Below are positions 39,290 through 51,300 of a stretch of DNA of 64,000 nucleotides, one piece after another. The position numbers were made by a program, and so were the translations under genes. This DNA is from Tricholoma matsutake (lineage: Eukaryota; Basidiomycota; Agaricomycetes; Agaricales; Tricholomataceae), in NCBI GenBank assembly GCA_026075535.2, contig AP026543.1:3782001-3846000 (forward strand), written 5' to 3'. The notes beneath the pieces are model-generated. The model did no database searches, was not told the DNA's origin, and was given only the letters and a program-made list of their open reading frames with translations. Numbering within the stretch: the first letter of the stretch is position 1; each line of letters opens with the position of its first letter.

Positions 39290-40640
39290 TTGCAGTCTTC
39301 ACATATACTGGGCATTGGCAAAGGGGTCCTCAGAGTTTTCTCTTCAGATTTCCCTTTGCTAGAGGCTGAGGTTGCCCTTATAGTAGAAAACTCTCCCCTA
39401 AGGCCTGAAATCATGAATGCACTGCCCAAGATAGGCAGGTACAGAGTGGACAACACTTCCCAAAGCTTCACAGACTCCCTACACACTGTTCCTGACAGTC
39501 CCATCTTTAGTGCACTGCCATTTTCGCCAAACACACCGCCTATCGACATGGACACATCAGAGTGCCTCGACATGCTTGAAAGTGATGTTACCGGAATATG
39601 TGCGCAAATTGATTCACTTAAATCTATGATTGAAAACTTCATCAGAACCCTTCAGACTAGCTCCACAACCAATATTCCCCCCATTGTGACTCCAAGCGTG
39701 CCCAACAACAATGCACCCACTAAGGAGCGCACCCAGATCAAACTGTCTCCCCCTGCCAAATTTAATGGTGCACATGTGCAGGGGCATGAATTCCTTAATT
39801 CCTGTGAGTTGTACATCAGTCTCCAGTTGCATCAATTCATGAATGAAGCTGCAAAAATTTATTGGGCCTTCACATACATGAAATCTAAATGCACCTATCT
39901 CTACATGGACCGTATTCTGTGCCAAACTAAAGAGCTCAGTTCTCTACCTTTCTCCACTTGGGGTGACTTTTGTGCAGAGTTTGTATGCCACTTTTGTCCC
40001 CTCAATGAGTGCCACCAAGCAGTGACATGGCTCGAGTCATCCTCTTACCATCAGGCACATCGATCCATGGACAACTATATCGACGGGTTTAAGGATTTGG
40101 TGGACATGGCAGGATATGGGAGTGGGCTACCAGTTGTGGTGAAGTTCCAACGGGGCCTCAATTGAGAAATTCAGGACCAGATTGCACAGATGTTGGAAGG
40201 GCGCCTGGAGGACAATGATATCTATGCTTGGTATGAAGCTGCTTCACTCTGTGATGAGAACTGACTCACGAATGTGGTGTTTAATGCTGCATTCCATACT
40301 CCAACTACCACTCATGCACCCTACACCTTCAATTGAACCCTTCCCCACCATAACTCCATTCATGTCCATCAGACTCCCACACCCACTGTCAATGTCCTGG
40401 TACCAATGGATGTTGATGCAGCCTGCAGCCATGCACGTAGGTTGGATCTCTGCTACTGGGCAGAGGGCCGGAGCATGTCCCCATCATCAGGATATCCACA
40501 TGCTCACCCCTGAGGGGTGAGATGAACTCCTCCAAGACCTGTTGGCGCTTGTATATGTCGAGGAAGCAAAGGATCAGGTTGCAGAGGAGATCAAGTCAGA
40601 AGTTGTAGAGGAGCAGGATTTTTCTATTCGCAGCAAGTAA
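39290..40640 (+). pseudogene. Element Z gag, interrupted
   Basis: The main frame (39290-40165) encodes a capsid-type gag. A helical N-terminal region (SLKSMIENFIRTLQ) is followed by LSPPAKFNGAHVQGHEFLNSCELYISLQ, then a Trp-containing segment WAFTYMKSKC and WGDFCAEFVCHFCPLNE, standard for gypsy retrotransposon gag. A TGA follows the last sense codon; the expected continuation, IQDQIAQMLEGRLEDNDIYAWYEAA, is readable downstream with further stops. Traces of a Cys/His-rich nucleocapsid appear at about 40440-40490. Y is inserted 17 bp beyond the last readable piece. Confidence 0.75.
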
Positions 40641-40657
40641 ATCATACGCCCTCACTG

Positions 40658-41071
40658 TGTTAGGAAACCACCCCATTACCTAATAAAATTTCATTTTTAT
40701 TTTATTATGTCGAATTATGCTACATGACACCAAATGATGCTACACTTTGATAGTGTGAGAATTTTATTTCACACGCATCAAAATGTACGTGCATGTATGA
40801 GTGCATCGGTAACAACAATGTACAATATATGTAACATAGTATATAAACCCTAAATATATGCCTAGGGGACCCCAGTTGTGTTCTCTTAGGTATTCCACCT
40901 ACATTTTCAGTGTGAAAGGCCTTTGTCAACAAACTCACTAGGAAACCACCCCATTAATAACCCCTCACATCAAAACCATCAATTCCCCCATCACGAGCGC
41001 GGATCCCGCCCCCTTCTTGTAGAGAGAACCCGCACGGTCTTAGCTAGCAGATAGTGGGTGTTGCCCTAACA
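40658..41071 (+). repeat. Element Y 5' LTR
   Basis: 414 bp with ends TGTTAGG and CCTAACA, a perfect 7-bp terminal inverted repeat. A TATA box (TATAAA, 40842-40847) lies 32 bp before AGTTGTGTTCT (40874-40884), the inferred start of the transcript. The matching 3' copy is at 52714-53126. Confidence 0.95.
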
Positions 41072-41073
41072 GA

Positions 41074-41084
41074 AGAACACAACT
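41074..41084 (+). promoter_or_regulatory. Putative self-priming primer binding site of element Y
   Basis: AGAACACAACT, two bases past the LTR end, is the exact reverse complement of AGTTGTGTTCT in the same LTR at 40874-40884. No tRNA-type site beginning TGG is adjacent. Tf1/sushi retrotransposons prime reverse transcription from the folded 5' end of their own RNA with an 11-nt match of this kind. Confidence 0.7.
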
Positions 41085-41547
41085 TCCCATATCAGTGCGC
41101 CTTCTCTTACTTGTGCATACATCATTGTTTCACTGTGCCACATCCAATTACTCATCCTTTTGGCACGAGCCAGAAGTACTTGTATATATGTAATCTACCT
41201 TTTCTTTCATAAGCCGACGCCAGGCCTCGCCTTACATTGCGACTGCCAGTGATCGAGAGGCAGTGCTCGTCATTAGGACAACTGCAACCAGACAACCAAT
41301 TGGATTGGGTTTAGTTACGATTTACATCACTCTATTCAGACGACTATTTTAGTTACAAGCCGAATTCAGTGATATCTCTGAGATCAGGCACTGTTGGAAG
41401 GGTTATTGATCTGAAGTGTCAAAATAGGTGCCCGACAAATGACAAACGATTGATGAACCATCATGTGACCCGTAAACATTTGGAGAGGTCTCAAAAAAAA
41501 AAATCTTGAATTTGTTGAAGAAGTGATTCATCACAGATTTTACAATT

Positions 41548-42620
41548 ATGTCTGAACCTTCAACTTCTAATCCTGGCCCTAATCCTGTTCCCACACCAGC
41601 ACTAGAGGCGAAAATTGATGCGCTTACAGTGCAAATGTTGCAATTAGTGTCAGTGTTGGCAACATCACAACCCAGACAAGCAGAAGTACAGCCAGAGACG
41701 ACAGGAGAAAGAGATGATGAGATGGAGGAGATGGTGGAGTGGATATCGCAGGAGGATGAGACGGCAGAGAAATCCGGAAATGGAAAAGTGCGCACCCCTG
41801 CAAATCTTTGACGGTACCATGGAGAATACAAATTCCTTCATCAGCTCTATAGTATTGTACATCCATGGGAGGAAGCCAGAGTTTTGTACAGCTGAGTCTA
41901 GGATTATGTTTGCTCTCTCATACATTCAGGGGGGAAAAGCACAGTTCTGGAGAAACAAGGCTATTAATCAAATTGCTGCGGGAAATAAACCATTTGCAAC
42001 CTTCAAGGAATTTCTGGAGAGATTGGAGGCACAGTTTGGAGACCCTAATCCAAAGGCGACAGCCAATGCTAAATTAAAGACCATGCACCAAGGTTCCCTA
42101 ACGGCGGATGAATTTATTTTGCAGTTCAAAGCAGAAGCTTCGCAAACAGACATGGGAGAAGCCATGTTGGTAGAGTTTTTGAAAGCAGGATTAAATCCCT
42201 CTTTATTCAAGTCTATCTACCGACTACCTTCTATGCCAGAGAAGTTGGACAAGTGGTATAATTGGGCAATGCACCTTGACCAGCAATATTGGCAGGAACA
42301 GGCGGAGTCAAAGTTGATGTATGGAAGTAGTAAATTTGGAAAGTCATCAGGAAGAAAGTCCAAGAAAGGAAAGGCGCCTTCAGGCGCAAGCTCCGAGGGC
42401 ACAGCCACCAGCCATGGCAGTGACACCTATAGTTATGGAGTCAGCAGCACCAGCAGAGGCAATGGAGGTTGATCAAGCAGGGAGATGAGCCCCACTTAAA
42501 TGTTTTAACTGTGGGCAGTTAGGACACATTTCTAGGAATTGTAGGCAGAAAAGAAAAATTAGGGAAGCTACAATTGAGGAAGTGAAGCCAGAGGAAGGCA
42601 AGCAGAAGAATTTTGTGGAA
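41548..42620 (+). pseudogene. Element Y gag with nucleocapsid zinc knuckle, broken
   Basis: The N-terminal frame starts MSEPSTSNPGPNPVP and stops early because about 14 nt are missing after SGNGK relative to X. The following frame carries the capsid: LQIFDGTMENTNSFISSI, SYIQGGKAQFWRN and FLERLEAQFGDPNPKA. Then comes a TGA at 42486-42488 and the knuckle CFNCGQLGHISRNC (C-x2-C-x4-H-x4-C) at about 42500-42541. That TGA is shared with X, so it predates both insertions, or this CpG codon was hit twice. Confidence 0.85.
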
Positions 42621-42976
42621 GAGTCCCAGTGAAGGTTTCCCCATTGGTGACCCAGAATCATTACAATGTATTAGTATCCGAGGAAACCCAGAGCAAATCA
42701 GAAAAGGAAATCAAGGAGGAGTACAACCATTCTGAATCACGTGACGAAAAGGAGTACAACTGTTGTCAATCACGTGACAAAGAAAATTGTCACACGTCAT
42801 TTCCGAAAACCCCTAGATTCTTTATTTGCTCTGCGCGAATAGAACCCAAAATCACCTTGGCTGTGGGACTGAAGACAGTGGACATGCATGCAGCAATTGA
42901 TGTGGAAGCATTGCTTGATAGTGGTGCTACAGGATTATTTATTGATCGATCCTTAATTACCGGGAATGGTATTAAC
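42608..42976 (+). pseudogene. Element Y protease, N-terminal part, cut by X
   Basis: The frame reads PVKVSPLVTQNHYNVL and then the aspartic protease active site ALLDSGATGLFID before the sequence stops at TTAAC, the duplicated target of X. The rest of the protease resumes at 49187. Entry into this frame from gag needs a frame change just before 42630, seen identically in X. Confidence 0.88.
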
Positions 42977-43378
42977 TGTTAGGGTGACACCCACTATCTG
43001 CTAGCTAAGACCGTGCGGGTTCTCTCTACAAGAAGGGGGCGGGATCTGCGCTTGTGATGGGGGAATTGATGGTTTTGATGTGAGGGGTTATTAATAGGTG
43101 AGTTTGTTGAGATAGGCCTTTCACACCGAAAACGTAGGTGGAATACCTAAGAGAACACAACTGGGGTCCCCTAGGCATATATTTAGGGTTTATATACTAT
43201 GTTACACATATTGTACATTGTTGTTACTGACGCACTCGTACATGCGCGTACATTTTGATGCGTGCGAAATAAAATTCTCACGCTATCAAAGTGTAGCGTC
43301 ATTTGGCATCATGTAGCATAATTCGACATAATAAAATAAAAATGAAATTTTATTAGGTAATGGGGTGGTTTCCTAACA
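42977..43378 (-). repeat. Element X 3' LTR
   Basis: 402 bp, ends TGTTAGG/CCTAACA, inverted relative to the Y LTRs. The polypurine tract sits immediately inside (43379-43393, read on the minus strand). Confidence 0.95.
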
Positions 43379-43389
43379 TTACCCCCCTT

Positions 43390-44760
43390 TTATGCCTCGA
43401 CTTCCAGACGAGAAAATATTGTGTCTGTCCCCTCTGTGAAATTTTGGTAAGGCCGGAATCTCATCCCCTCATACACCATTCTCACAATGCGACGCGGAGC
43501 ATTTGGATTACGTTTAAAGAATTGGGCGATCGCGTTATGCGCTCGCTTACAATTCTCTTCGGGTTCCCATGAATTATTTTCGTCGGTATAGTTTTTCCAC
43601 TTTATTAAGAACTCCAATTTGTTCCGTCGAAGATGTGAGTCTAGAATTTCTTCAACTATGTATTCTGGAGCACCTTCTACTATTATCGGAGGTTGCGGAG
43701 TAGTTTGTTGGCCAGGAATAGTGGGCGGATGGTAAGGGCGTAGGTGGGATACATTAATCTCGGGATCAATCTTGAATGAGCAGGGTAATTTTAGCACTAC
43801 CGCATTAGGTGAGATTACTTTAGACATCGCATATGGGCCAACTTGTTTTTCCGTAAGTTTCCTCAAAGGTCGTGGAATATTCAGGTCCTTGGTACTTAGC
43901 CATACCAAGTCACCAACTTTGTACTCAGGAGCGCATGCTCGAGTACAATCCGTGTGTCGCATCATGTCATCACGTGCTTTCTTCAATGCCGCCTCTGCTT
44001 CCTCTTGTACCTTTTGCATCTTAGATACAAAGTCTTCTACCGACTGTACTTTGACTTCCCTTCTGGGTTCTACTCCCATGTGAGGATGATATCCATAATT
44101 TGCAAAAAAGGGTGACATATGAGTAGCCAAATGGAATTTGTTATTGTGGGAAAATTCGGCAATTGCCAACCATTTGGGCCAGTCGGTTTGTTGGTAGTTG
44201 ACAAACATACATAGGTACTGCTCCAACTCCTGATTCATTCTCTCTGTCTGCCCATCAGTCTGCGGGTGATATGCGGTACATAATTTAGTTTGAATTCCCA
44301 ATATGTTGTTTAGTTCTTGCATAAATGCAGAAGCAAATTGTGGTCCGCGATCAGAGATAACGGTATCGGGTAACCCATGTAACCGCCATACCTGATTTAG
44401 ATAGAGGCGCGCCAAGCCCAATGATGAGGTTTCTGTAGTAGTAGGAATAATATGGACCTCCTTTGTAAAGTGGTTGCATACTACAAATATTGCATCGTAC
44501 CCTTGAGCCTTGGGTAATCCGGTAATAAAATCCACAGATATATCTTGCCACAGCGCTTTAGGTATAGGGTTCAGCATTAATTTTCCTGCAGGTTTCTCTG
44601 GATATTTCTTCCCCTCATGCATGTATCACATCCATCCACATACCCCAACACATACTTTGAAATTCTGGGCCACCAATAATTTCTCATTACTAATTCCAAT
44701 GTCTTCCATCTTCCTGGGTGTCCAGCAATCGGCGTATTGTGATGTAACCGGACAATCTCC
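43390..44760 (-). pseudogene. Element X integrase and chromodomain, frameshifted at the start
   Basis: The 410-codon frame 44622-43390 contains the integrase core ISVDFITGLP, VISDRGPQFASAF and YHPQTDGQTERMNQELE, giving the D, D and E of the catalytic triad. It then has SLFxANYGYHPHMG-type text, a GPYAMSKVISPNAVVLKLP SH3-like region and a chromodomain (YIVEEILDSHLRRNKLEFLI, KWKNYTDENNSWEPEENC). The upstream HHCC zinc finger is readable to about 44760 but in another frame, because X has four G where Y has five near 44612. Chromodomains steer such elements to heterochromatin. Confidence 0.9.
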
Positions 44761-44762
44761 CT

Positions 44763-46367
44763 TCACAAATCCTGATCCTTCGGTACATACACTTTTCCTC
44801 GAAACAACACCAACCCTTGTTCCTCAGCCCATTCATCTCCTTTGATATTACCTTTCTTCTCTCCCTTCAGAGCTTTCACGGCTTCCACTACTTCATCATC
44901 CATTTCCGAACATTGTCTAATTTTAGACAACATTTCCATTTCCGAGCTATCTACTAATAGATGCCCTTGACGCATAGCGCAAATGCGAAAGTATTCAGGT
45001 TTGAGTAAGGTAACATTTTTATTGGCCTCCTCCACCCCCCTTTTATGATCGATACATCTGGATAATGCATCTGCTTTCCTCATTAAGCTTCCTGCTTTGT
45101 GGACCAAGGGAAAGTTGAAACACGATAGGAATAGTGCCCAACACGCTTGCCGGTGATTAAGCTTTTTAGCAGACATGAAGTATTGCAGATTTTGATGATC
45201 TGTCCAGATCTCAATCTCATGCGTACATCCCTCCAAATAATGCCTCCACGCCTCCAATGGTCGTATTATCCCCAACATTTCTTTGTCATGCACATCATAA
45301 TTCCTTTCCACATCATTCAACTCTTTTGACAAGTATGCACAAGGATGCCATTTGTCATCTTCGCACAGCATTGATAATACTGCTCCAGTAGCAAAATGTC
45401 ATGCATCGGATTCGACTCGCAAAGGGCATGTGAAATCTACTGGGGCTAATATTGGTCCCTCCACAAACTTCCTCTTCAACTCCTCAAATGCTGTCTGCTG
45501 CTGCTCTCCCCACGTCCATACTACTCCCTTTCACATAAGGTTATGTAAGGGTGTGGCAATTTTAGAAAAATTGTGCACAAAGCGACAATAATAATTTGCG
45601 AGTCCCAAGAAAGCTTGAACCTCCTTAACATGAGTGGGCGCAGGCCAATCTGTGATCGCCTGTACCTTGATCGGATCCATTTTGATTCCGTCAGGGCCAA
45701 TCAATAATCCTAGGAACTCAATCTCGCTTGCCCCAAGCACACACTTCTCTGGTTTCAAAAATAGATCATTCTCCGCCAACCTCCATAACACCTCCTGTAC
45801 TATCACCTCATGATTTTCTTCATCCTCCATGAATATCAGAATGTCGTCAATAAATATTATTACCACGCCTTTGTCTATTATGTCCTTGAAAATGTCGTTC
45901 ATCATATTTTGAAAGGTTGGGGGACTATTAGTCATCCCAAAAAACATGACAAGCGGCTCGAAGGATCCTCGACGCGTGGCAAATGCAGCCTTCCACTCAT
46001 CTCCTTTCTTTATTCGTACATTGTTGTATCCCCATCGTAAATCCAATTTTGTAAAGACCTTGGCTTTTCCCACCTTGTCAATTATTTCTGAGATCAACAG
46101 CAGGGGGTACGCATTCTTCACTGTCCACTCATTCAGATACCTATAACCAGTACACATCCTCTTCCTTTGGTCTTTTTTTGGCATGAAGAATATTGGTGAC
46201 GTCTGCAGTGATTTCAAAGGTTGTATGTATCCTTTGCGCAATTGCTCCTTCAGGAATGCATCCACTTCTTCTTGTTCCATCAGAGATAATGGATATACCT
46301 TTGACTTCTTCGGCACAAACCCTGGCTTCATCTCAATCACATGATCCCATGGCTTCCACACTGGCAT
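44763..46367 (-). pseudogene. Element X reverse transcriptase and RNase H, with stops
   Basis: The reverse transcriptase runs leftwards from 46367: [37 protein letters not shown], then the catalytic FIDDILIF and LGLANYYCRFVHNFSK. RNase H follows from about 45420 with WHPCAYLSKELNDVERNYDVH and EIWTDHQNLQYF. Stops separate the RT frame from RNase H (near 45531 and 45396) and from the protease (TGA at 46368-46370, where Y keeps CGA). Confidence 0.9.
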
Positions 46368-46370
46368 TCA

Positions 46371-47235
46371 CTCAGACTCCTTCTTCTGGAACACTGACAG
46401 ATATTCATGATACACTTTTGGCACCCACTCCTCCACTGGCTTCTCCACCTTCACAATATTCTTATCCCATGACTGTCCTCCATGAATTGCTCTAAAGGTT
46501 TGCTTCTGCTCTTCTTTCTCGATCATGATTGGAACTTCCCCATTTGGCATTTCCTCATCCTCCACTTCCTCCATTGTAACAAAATACTTTCTCGGATGTT
46601 CTTTCTCTTTCTTTTTCCTTTTTTCCTTCTTCATCTTCCTCCCATACACATTACATTCCCTAGGACAATGAGTCATTTGTACTTTCCCAGTTTTCCAATC
46701 AATTTTGGGATTATGCTTCCGTAACCACAGACATCCTATTATTAGATTGGTTTTCCCAAGATTGCACACTTCAAATACGGCTCACTCCTGATGCTCCTGA
46801 TACTTTAGTACCATAGTCACCTCCTCCTTGATAGTTCCTCCATGATTGACTGTTCCATCAATATTGTACACCATTATAGGTTGCGCCAGTTTGCGTGTGT
46901 TAATACCGTTTCTGGTAATTAAGGATCGATTAATAAATAATCCTGTAGCACCACTATCAAGCAACGCTTCCACATCAATAGCTGCATGCGTGTCCACTGT
47001 CTTCAGTCCCACAGTCAAGGTGATTTCAGGTTCTATTCGCACAGAGCGAATAAAGAATTTAGGGGTTTTTGGAAATGACATGTGACAATTTTCTTTGTCA
47101 TGTGATTCACAACAGTTGTACTCCTCACCGATTTCCTTTTCTGATTTACTCTGGGTTTCCTCGGATACTAATACATTGTAATGATTCTGGGTCACCAATG
47201 GGGAAACCTTCACTGGGACTCTTCCACAAAATTCT
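46371..47235 (-). pseudogene. Element X protease and linker
   Basis: The protease frame 47213-46782 shows ALLDSGATGLFINRSLI and VYNIDGTVNHGGTIKEEV. A TGA interrupts it just before VFEVCNLGKTNLIIGCLWLRKHNPKIDW, which is the continuation (46769-46371) into a Lys/Glu-rich linker. Y retains CGA at that stop. Confidence 0.88.
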
Positions 47236-48305
47236 TCTGCTTGCCTTCCTCTGGCTTCACTTCCTCGATTTTAGCTTCCCTAATCTTTCTTTTCTGCCTA
47301 CAATTCCTAGAAATGTGTCCTAATTGCCCACAGTTAAAACATTTAAGTGGGGCTCATCTCCCTGCTTGATCAACCTCCATTGCCTCTGCTGGTGCTGCTG
47401 ACTCCGTAACTATAGGTGTCACTGCCATGGCCGGTGGCTGTGCCCTTGGAGCTTGCGCCTGAGGCGCCGTTCCTTTCTTGGACTTTCCTCCTGATGACTT
47501 TCCAAATTTACTACTTCCGTACATCAACTTTGACTCCGCCTGTTCCTGCTGATATTGCTGGTCAAGGTGCATTGCCCAATTATACCACTTGTCCAACTTC
47601 TCTGGCATAGAAGGTAGTTGGTAGATAGACTTGAATAAAGAGGGATTTAATCCTGCTTTCAAAAACTCTACCAACGCGGCTTCTCCCATGTCTGTTTGCG
47701 AAGCTTCTGCTTTGAACTGCAATATAAATTCATCTGCCGTTAAGGAACCTTGGCGCATGGTCTTTAATTTAGCATTGGCTGTCACCTTTGGATTAGGGTC
47801 TCCAAACTGTGCCTCCAATCTCTCCAGAAATTCCTTGAAGGTTGCAAAAGGTTTATTTCCTGTGGCAATTTGATTAATAGCCTCATTTCTCCAGAACTGT
47901 GCTTTCCCCCCCTGAATGTATGAGAGCAAACATAATCCTAGACTCAGCTGTACAAAACTCTGGCTTCCTCCCATGGATGTACAATACTATAGAGCTGATG
48001 AAGGAATTTGTATTCTCCATGGTACCATCAAAGATTTGCAGGGGCGCGTACTTAGATAAGCACGCTTTTCCATTTCCGGATTTCTCTGCCGTCTCATCCT
48101 CCTGCGATATCCACTCCACCATCTCCTCCATCTCATCATCTCTTTCTCCTATCGTCTCTGGCTGTACTTCCGCTTGTCTGGGCTGTGATGCTGCCAATAC
48201 TGACACTAATTGCAACATTTGTGCTGTGAGCACATCAATTTTTGCCTCTAGCACTGGTATGGGAACAGGATTAGGACCGGGATTAGAAGTTGAAGGTTTG
48301 GACAT
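47236..48305 (-). pseudogene. Element X gag with zinc knuckle
   Basis: Starts MSKPSTSNPGPNPVP at 48305 and keeps the segment missing from Y (GKACLSKYAPLQIFDG). A 2-nt loss near 47930 shifts the frame, after which capsid text resumes (YIQGGKAQFWRNEAIN) and runs to 47354. A TGA precedes the knuckle CFNCGQLGHISRNC (about 47340-47299), as in Y. Confidence 0.87.
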
Positions 48306-48771
48306 AATTGTAGAATCTGTGATGAATCACTTCTTCGGCAAATTCAAAATTTTTTCTTCGAGACTTCTCCAAATGTTTACGGGTCACGTGATGGTTCATC
48401 GATTGTTCATCAATCGTTCATTGGGCGCCTATTTTGACACTTCGGATCAATAACCCTTCCAACAGTGCCTGATCTCGGAGATAACACTGAATTCAGCTTG
48501 TAACTAAAACAGTCGTCCGAATAGAGTGATGTAAATCGTAACTAAACCAGATCTGATCAGTTGTCTGGTTGCAGCTGTCCTAATGACGAGCGCTGCCTCT
48601 CGATCACTGGTGGTCGCAATGTAAGGCGAGGCCTGGCGTTGGCTTATGAAAGAAAAGGTAGATTACATATATACAAGTACTTCCAGCTCATGCCAAAAGG
48701 ATGAGTAATCAGATGTGGCACGGTGAAACAATGATGTATGCACAAGTAAGAGAAGGCGCACTGATATGGGA

Positions 48772-48782
48772 AGTTGTGTTCT
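48772..48782 (-). promoter_or_regulatory. Putative self-priming primer binding site of element X
   Basis: On the minus strand AGAACACAACT lies two bases inside the 5' LTR end and pairs perfectly with AGTTGTGTTCT within that LTR (plus-strand coordinates 48960-48970), repeating the arrangement in Y. Confidence 0.7.
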
Positions 48783-48784
48783 TC

Positions 48785-49186
48785 TGTTAGGGCGACACCC
48801 ACTATCTGCTAGCTAAGACCGTGCAGGTTCTCTCTACAAGAAGGGGGCGGGATCCGCACTCGTGATGGGGGAATTGATGGTTTTGATGCGAGGGGTTATT
48901 AATAGGTGAGTTTGTTGAGATAGGCCTTTCACACCGAAAACGTAGGTGGAATACCTAAGAGAACACAACTGGGGTCCCCTAGGCATATATTTAGGGTTTA
49001 TATACTATGTTACACATATTGTACATTGTTGTTACCGACGCACTTGTACATGCGCGTACATTTTGATGCGTGCGAAATAAAATTCTCACGCTATCAAAGT
49101 GTAGCATCATTTGGTGTCATGTAGCGTAATTCGACATAATAAAATAAAAATGAAATTTTATTAGGTAATGGGGTGGTTTCCTAACA
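48785..49186 (-). repeat. Element X 5' LTR
   Basis: 402 bp, ends TGTTAGG/CCTAACA, almost identical to the 3' copy at 42977-43378. It contains the TATA box and inferred transcript start described for Y, on the minus strand. Confidence 0.95.
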
Positions 49187-51300
49187 TTAACACATGCAAG
49201 CTGGCACAACCTATAATGGTGTACAATATTGACGGAACAGTCAATGGTGGAGGAACTATCAAGGAGGAGGTGACTATGGTACTAAAGTATTAGGAGCATC
49301 AGGAGCGAGCCATATTCAAAGTGTGCGATCTCGGGAAAACCAATCTAATAATAGGATGTCTGTGGTTACGGAAGCATAATCCCAAAATTGATTGGAAAAC
49401 TGGGAAAGTACAAATGACTCATTGTCCTAAGGAATGTAATGTCTATGGGAGGAAGATGAAGAAGGAAAAAAGGAAAAAGAGAGAGAAAGAACATCCGAGG
49501 AAGTATTCTGTTATGATGGAGGAAGTGGAGGATGAGGAAATGCCAAATGGCGAAGTTCCGATCATGATCGAGAAAGCAGAGCAGAAGCAAACCTTTAGAG
49601 CAATTTGTGGAGGACAGTCATGGGACAAGAATATTGCGAAGGTGGAGAAGCCAGTGGAGGAATGGGTGCCAAAAGTGTATCATGAATATCTGTCAGTGTT
49701 CCAGAAGAAGGAGTCTGAGCGAATGCCGATGTGGAAGCCATGGGATCATGTGATTGAGATGAAGCCAGGGTTTGTGCCGAAGAAGTTGAAGGTATATCCA
49801 TTATCTCCAATGGAACAAGAAGAAGTGGATGTGTTCCTGAAGGAGCAATTGCACAAAGGATACATACGACCTTCAAAATCACTGCAGATGCCACCAATAT
49901 TCTTCGTGCCAAAGAAAGACCAAAGGAAGAGGATGTGTACAGATTATAGGTATCTAAATGAGTGGACAGTGAAGAATGTGTACCCCCTGCCATTGATCTC
50001 AGAAATAATTGACAAGGTGGGAAAAGCCAAGGTCTTTACAAAATTGGATTTATGATGGGGATACAATAATGTATGAATAAAGAAAGGAGATGAATGGAAG
50101 GCTGCATTTGCCACGCGTTGAGGATCCTTCGAGCTGCTTGTCATGTTTTTTGGGATGACTAATAGTCCCCCAACCTTCCAAAATATGATGAACAACATTT
50201 TCAAGGACGTAATAGACAAAGGCATGGTAATAATATTTATTGACGACATTCTGATATTCATGGAGGATGAAGAAAATCATGAGGCGATAGTGCAGGAGGT
50301 GTTACAGAGGTTAGCAGAGAATGATCTATTTTTGAAACCAGAGAAGTGTGTGCTTGGGGCAAGCGAGATTGAGTTCCTAGGATTATTGATCGGCCCTGAC
50401 GGGATCAAAATGGATCCGATTGAGGTACAGGCGATCACAGATTGGCCTGCACCCACCCATGTCAAGGAGGTTCAAGCCTTCTTGGGACTCGCAAATTATT
50501 ATCGTCGCTTTGTGCACAATTTTTCCAAAATTGCTGCACCCTTACATAACCTTATGCAAAAAGGAGTAGTGTGGAGGTGGGGAGAGCAACAGCAGACAGT
50601 GTTTGAGGAGTTGAAGAGGAAGTTTGTGGAGGGACCAATATTAGCTCCAGTAGATTTCACACGCCCTTTATGAGTGGAATCAGATGCATCTGACTTTGCT
50701 ACTGGAGCAGTATTATCAATGCTGTGCAAAGATGACAAATGGCATCCTTGTGCATACTTGTCAAAAGGGTTGAATGATGTGGAAAGGAATTATGATGTGC
50801 ATGACAAAGAAATGTTGGGGATAATACGACCATTGGAGGCGTGGAGACATTATTTGGAGGGATGTATGCATCAGATTGAGATCTGGACGGATCATCAAAA
50901 TCTGCAATACTTCATGTCCGCTAAAAGGCTTAATCGCCAGCAAGCATGTTGGGCATTATTCCTATCACATTTCAATTTTCACTTGGTCCACAAAGCGGGA
51001 AGCTTAATGAGGAAAGCAGATGCGTTATCCAGATGTATTGATCATAAAAGGGGGGTGGAGGAGGACAATAAGAATGTTACCTTACTCAAACCTGAATACT
51101 TTCGCATTTGCGCTATGCGTCAAGGGCATCTATTAATAGATAGCTCAGAAATGGAAATGTTGTCTAAAATTAGACAATGTTTGGAAATGGACGATGAAGT
51201 AGGGGAAGCCATGAAAGCTCTGAAGGGAGAGAAGAAAGGTAATATTAAAGGAGATGAATGGGCTGAGGAACAAGGGTTGGTGTTGTTTTGAGGAAAAGTG
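49187..51300 (+). pseudogene. Element Y protease C-terminus, reverse transcriptase and RNase H
   Basis: After the duplicated TTAAC the protease resumes (KLAQPIMVYNIDGTVNGGGT), followed by CDLGKTNLIIGCLWLRKHNP and the RT. YRYLNEWTVKNVYPLPLISE, the catalytic FIDDILIF (about 50238-50261) and ANYYRRFVHNFSKIAAPLHN are all present, then RNase H (YNVHDKEMLGI-type, EIWTDHQNLQYF). Stops interrupt it: TAG near 49291, TGAs at about 50053, 50077, 50119 and 50671, and one at 51289. Four of these TGAs correspond to CGA in X. Confidence 0.9.

Larger units (their letters stand above)
42977..49186 (-). mobile_element. Element X: inverted chromodomain Ty3/gypsy retrotransposon nested in Y
   Basis: X is 6,210 bp on the minus strand, bounded by two 402-bp LTRs and by the 5-bp duplication TTAAC (42972-42976 and 49187-49191) of Y protease sequence. 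Reading leftwards: LTR, primer site, gag, protease, reverse transcriptase, RNase H, integrase, chromodomain, polypurine tract, LTR. It belongs to the same family as Y. X is inactive too: a 2-nt deletion and homopolymer changes in gag, a one-base loss in a G run near 44612 that shifts integrase, and TGA stops at positions where Y keeps CGA. Its LTRs are nearly identical to each other, consistent with a younger insertion than Y. Confidence 0.94.

Noticed and set aside
42977..49186. The inverted X LTRs inside Y read as terminal inverted repeats of a large DNA transposon
   Set aside because: The two X LTRs are in the same orientation as each other, the coding order is retroviral, and the duplication is 5 bp; the inverted relation is only to Y's LTRs.
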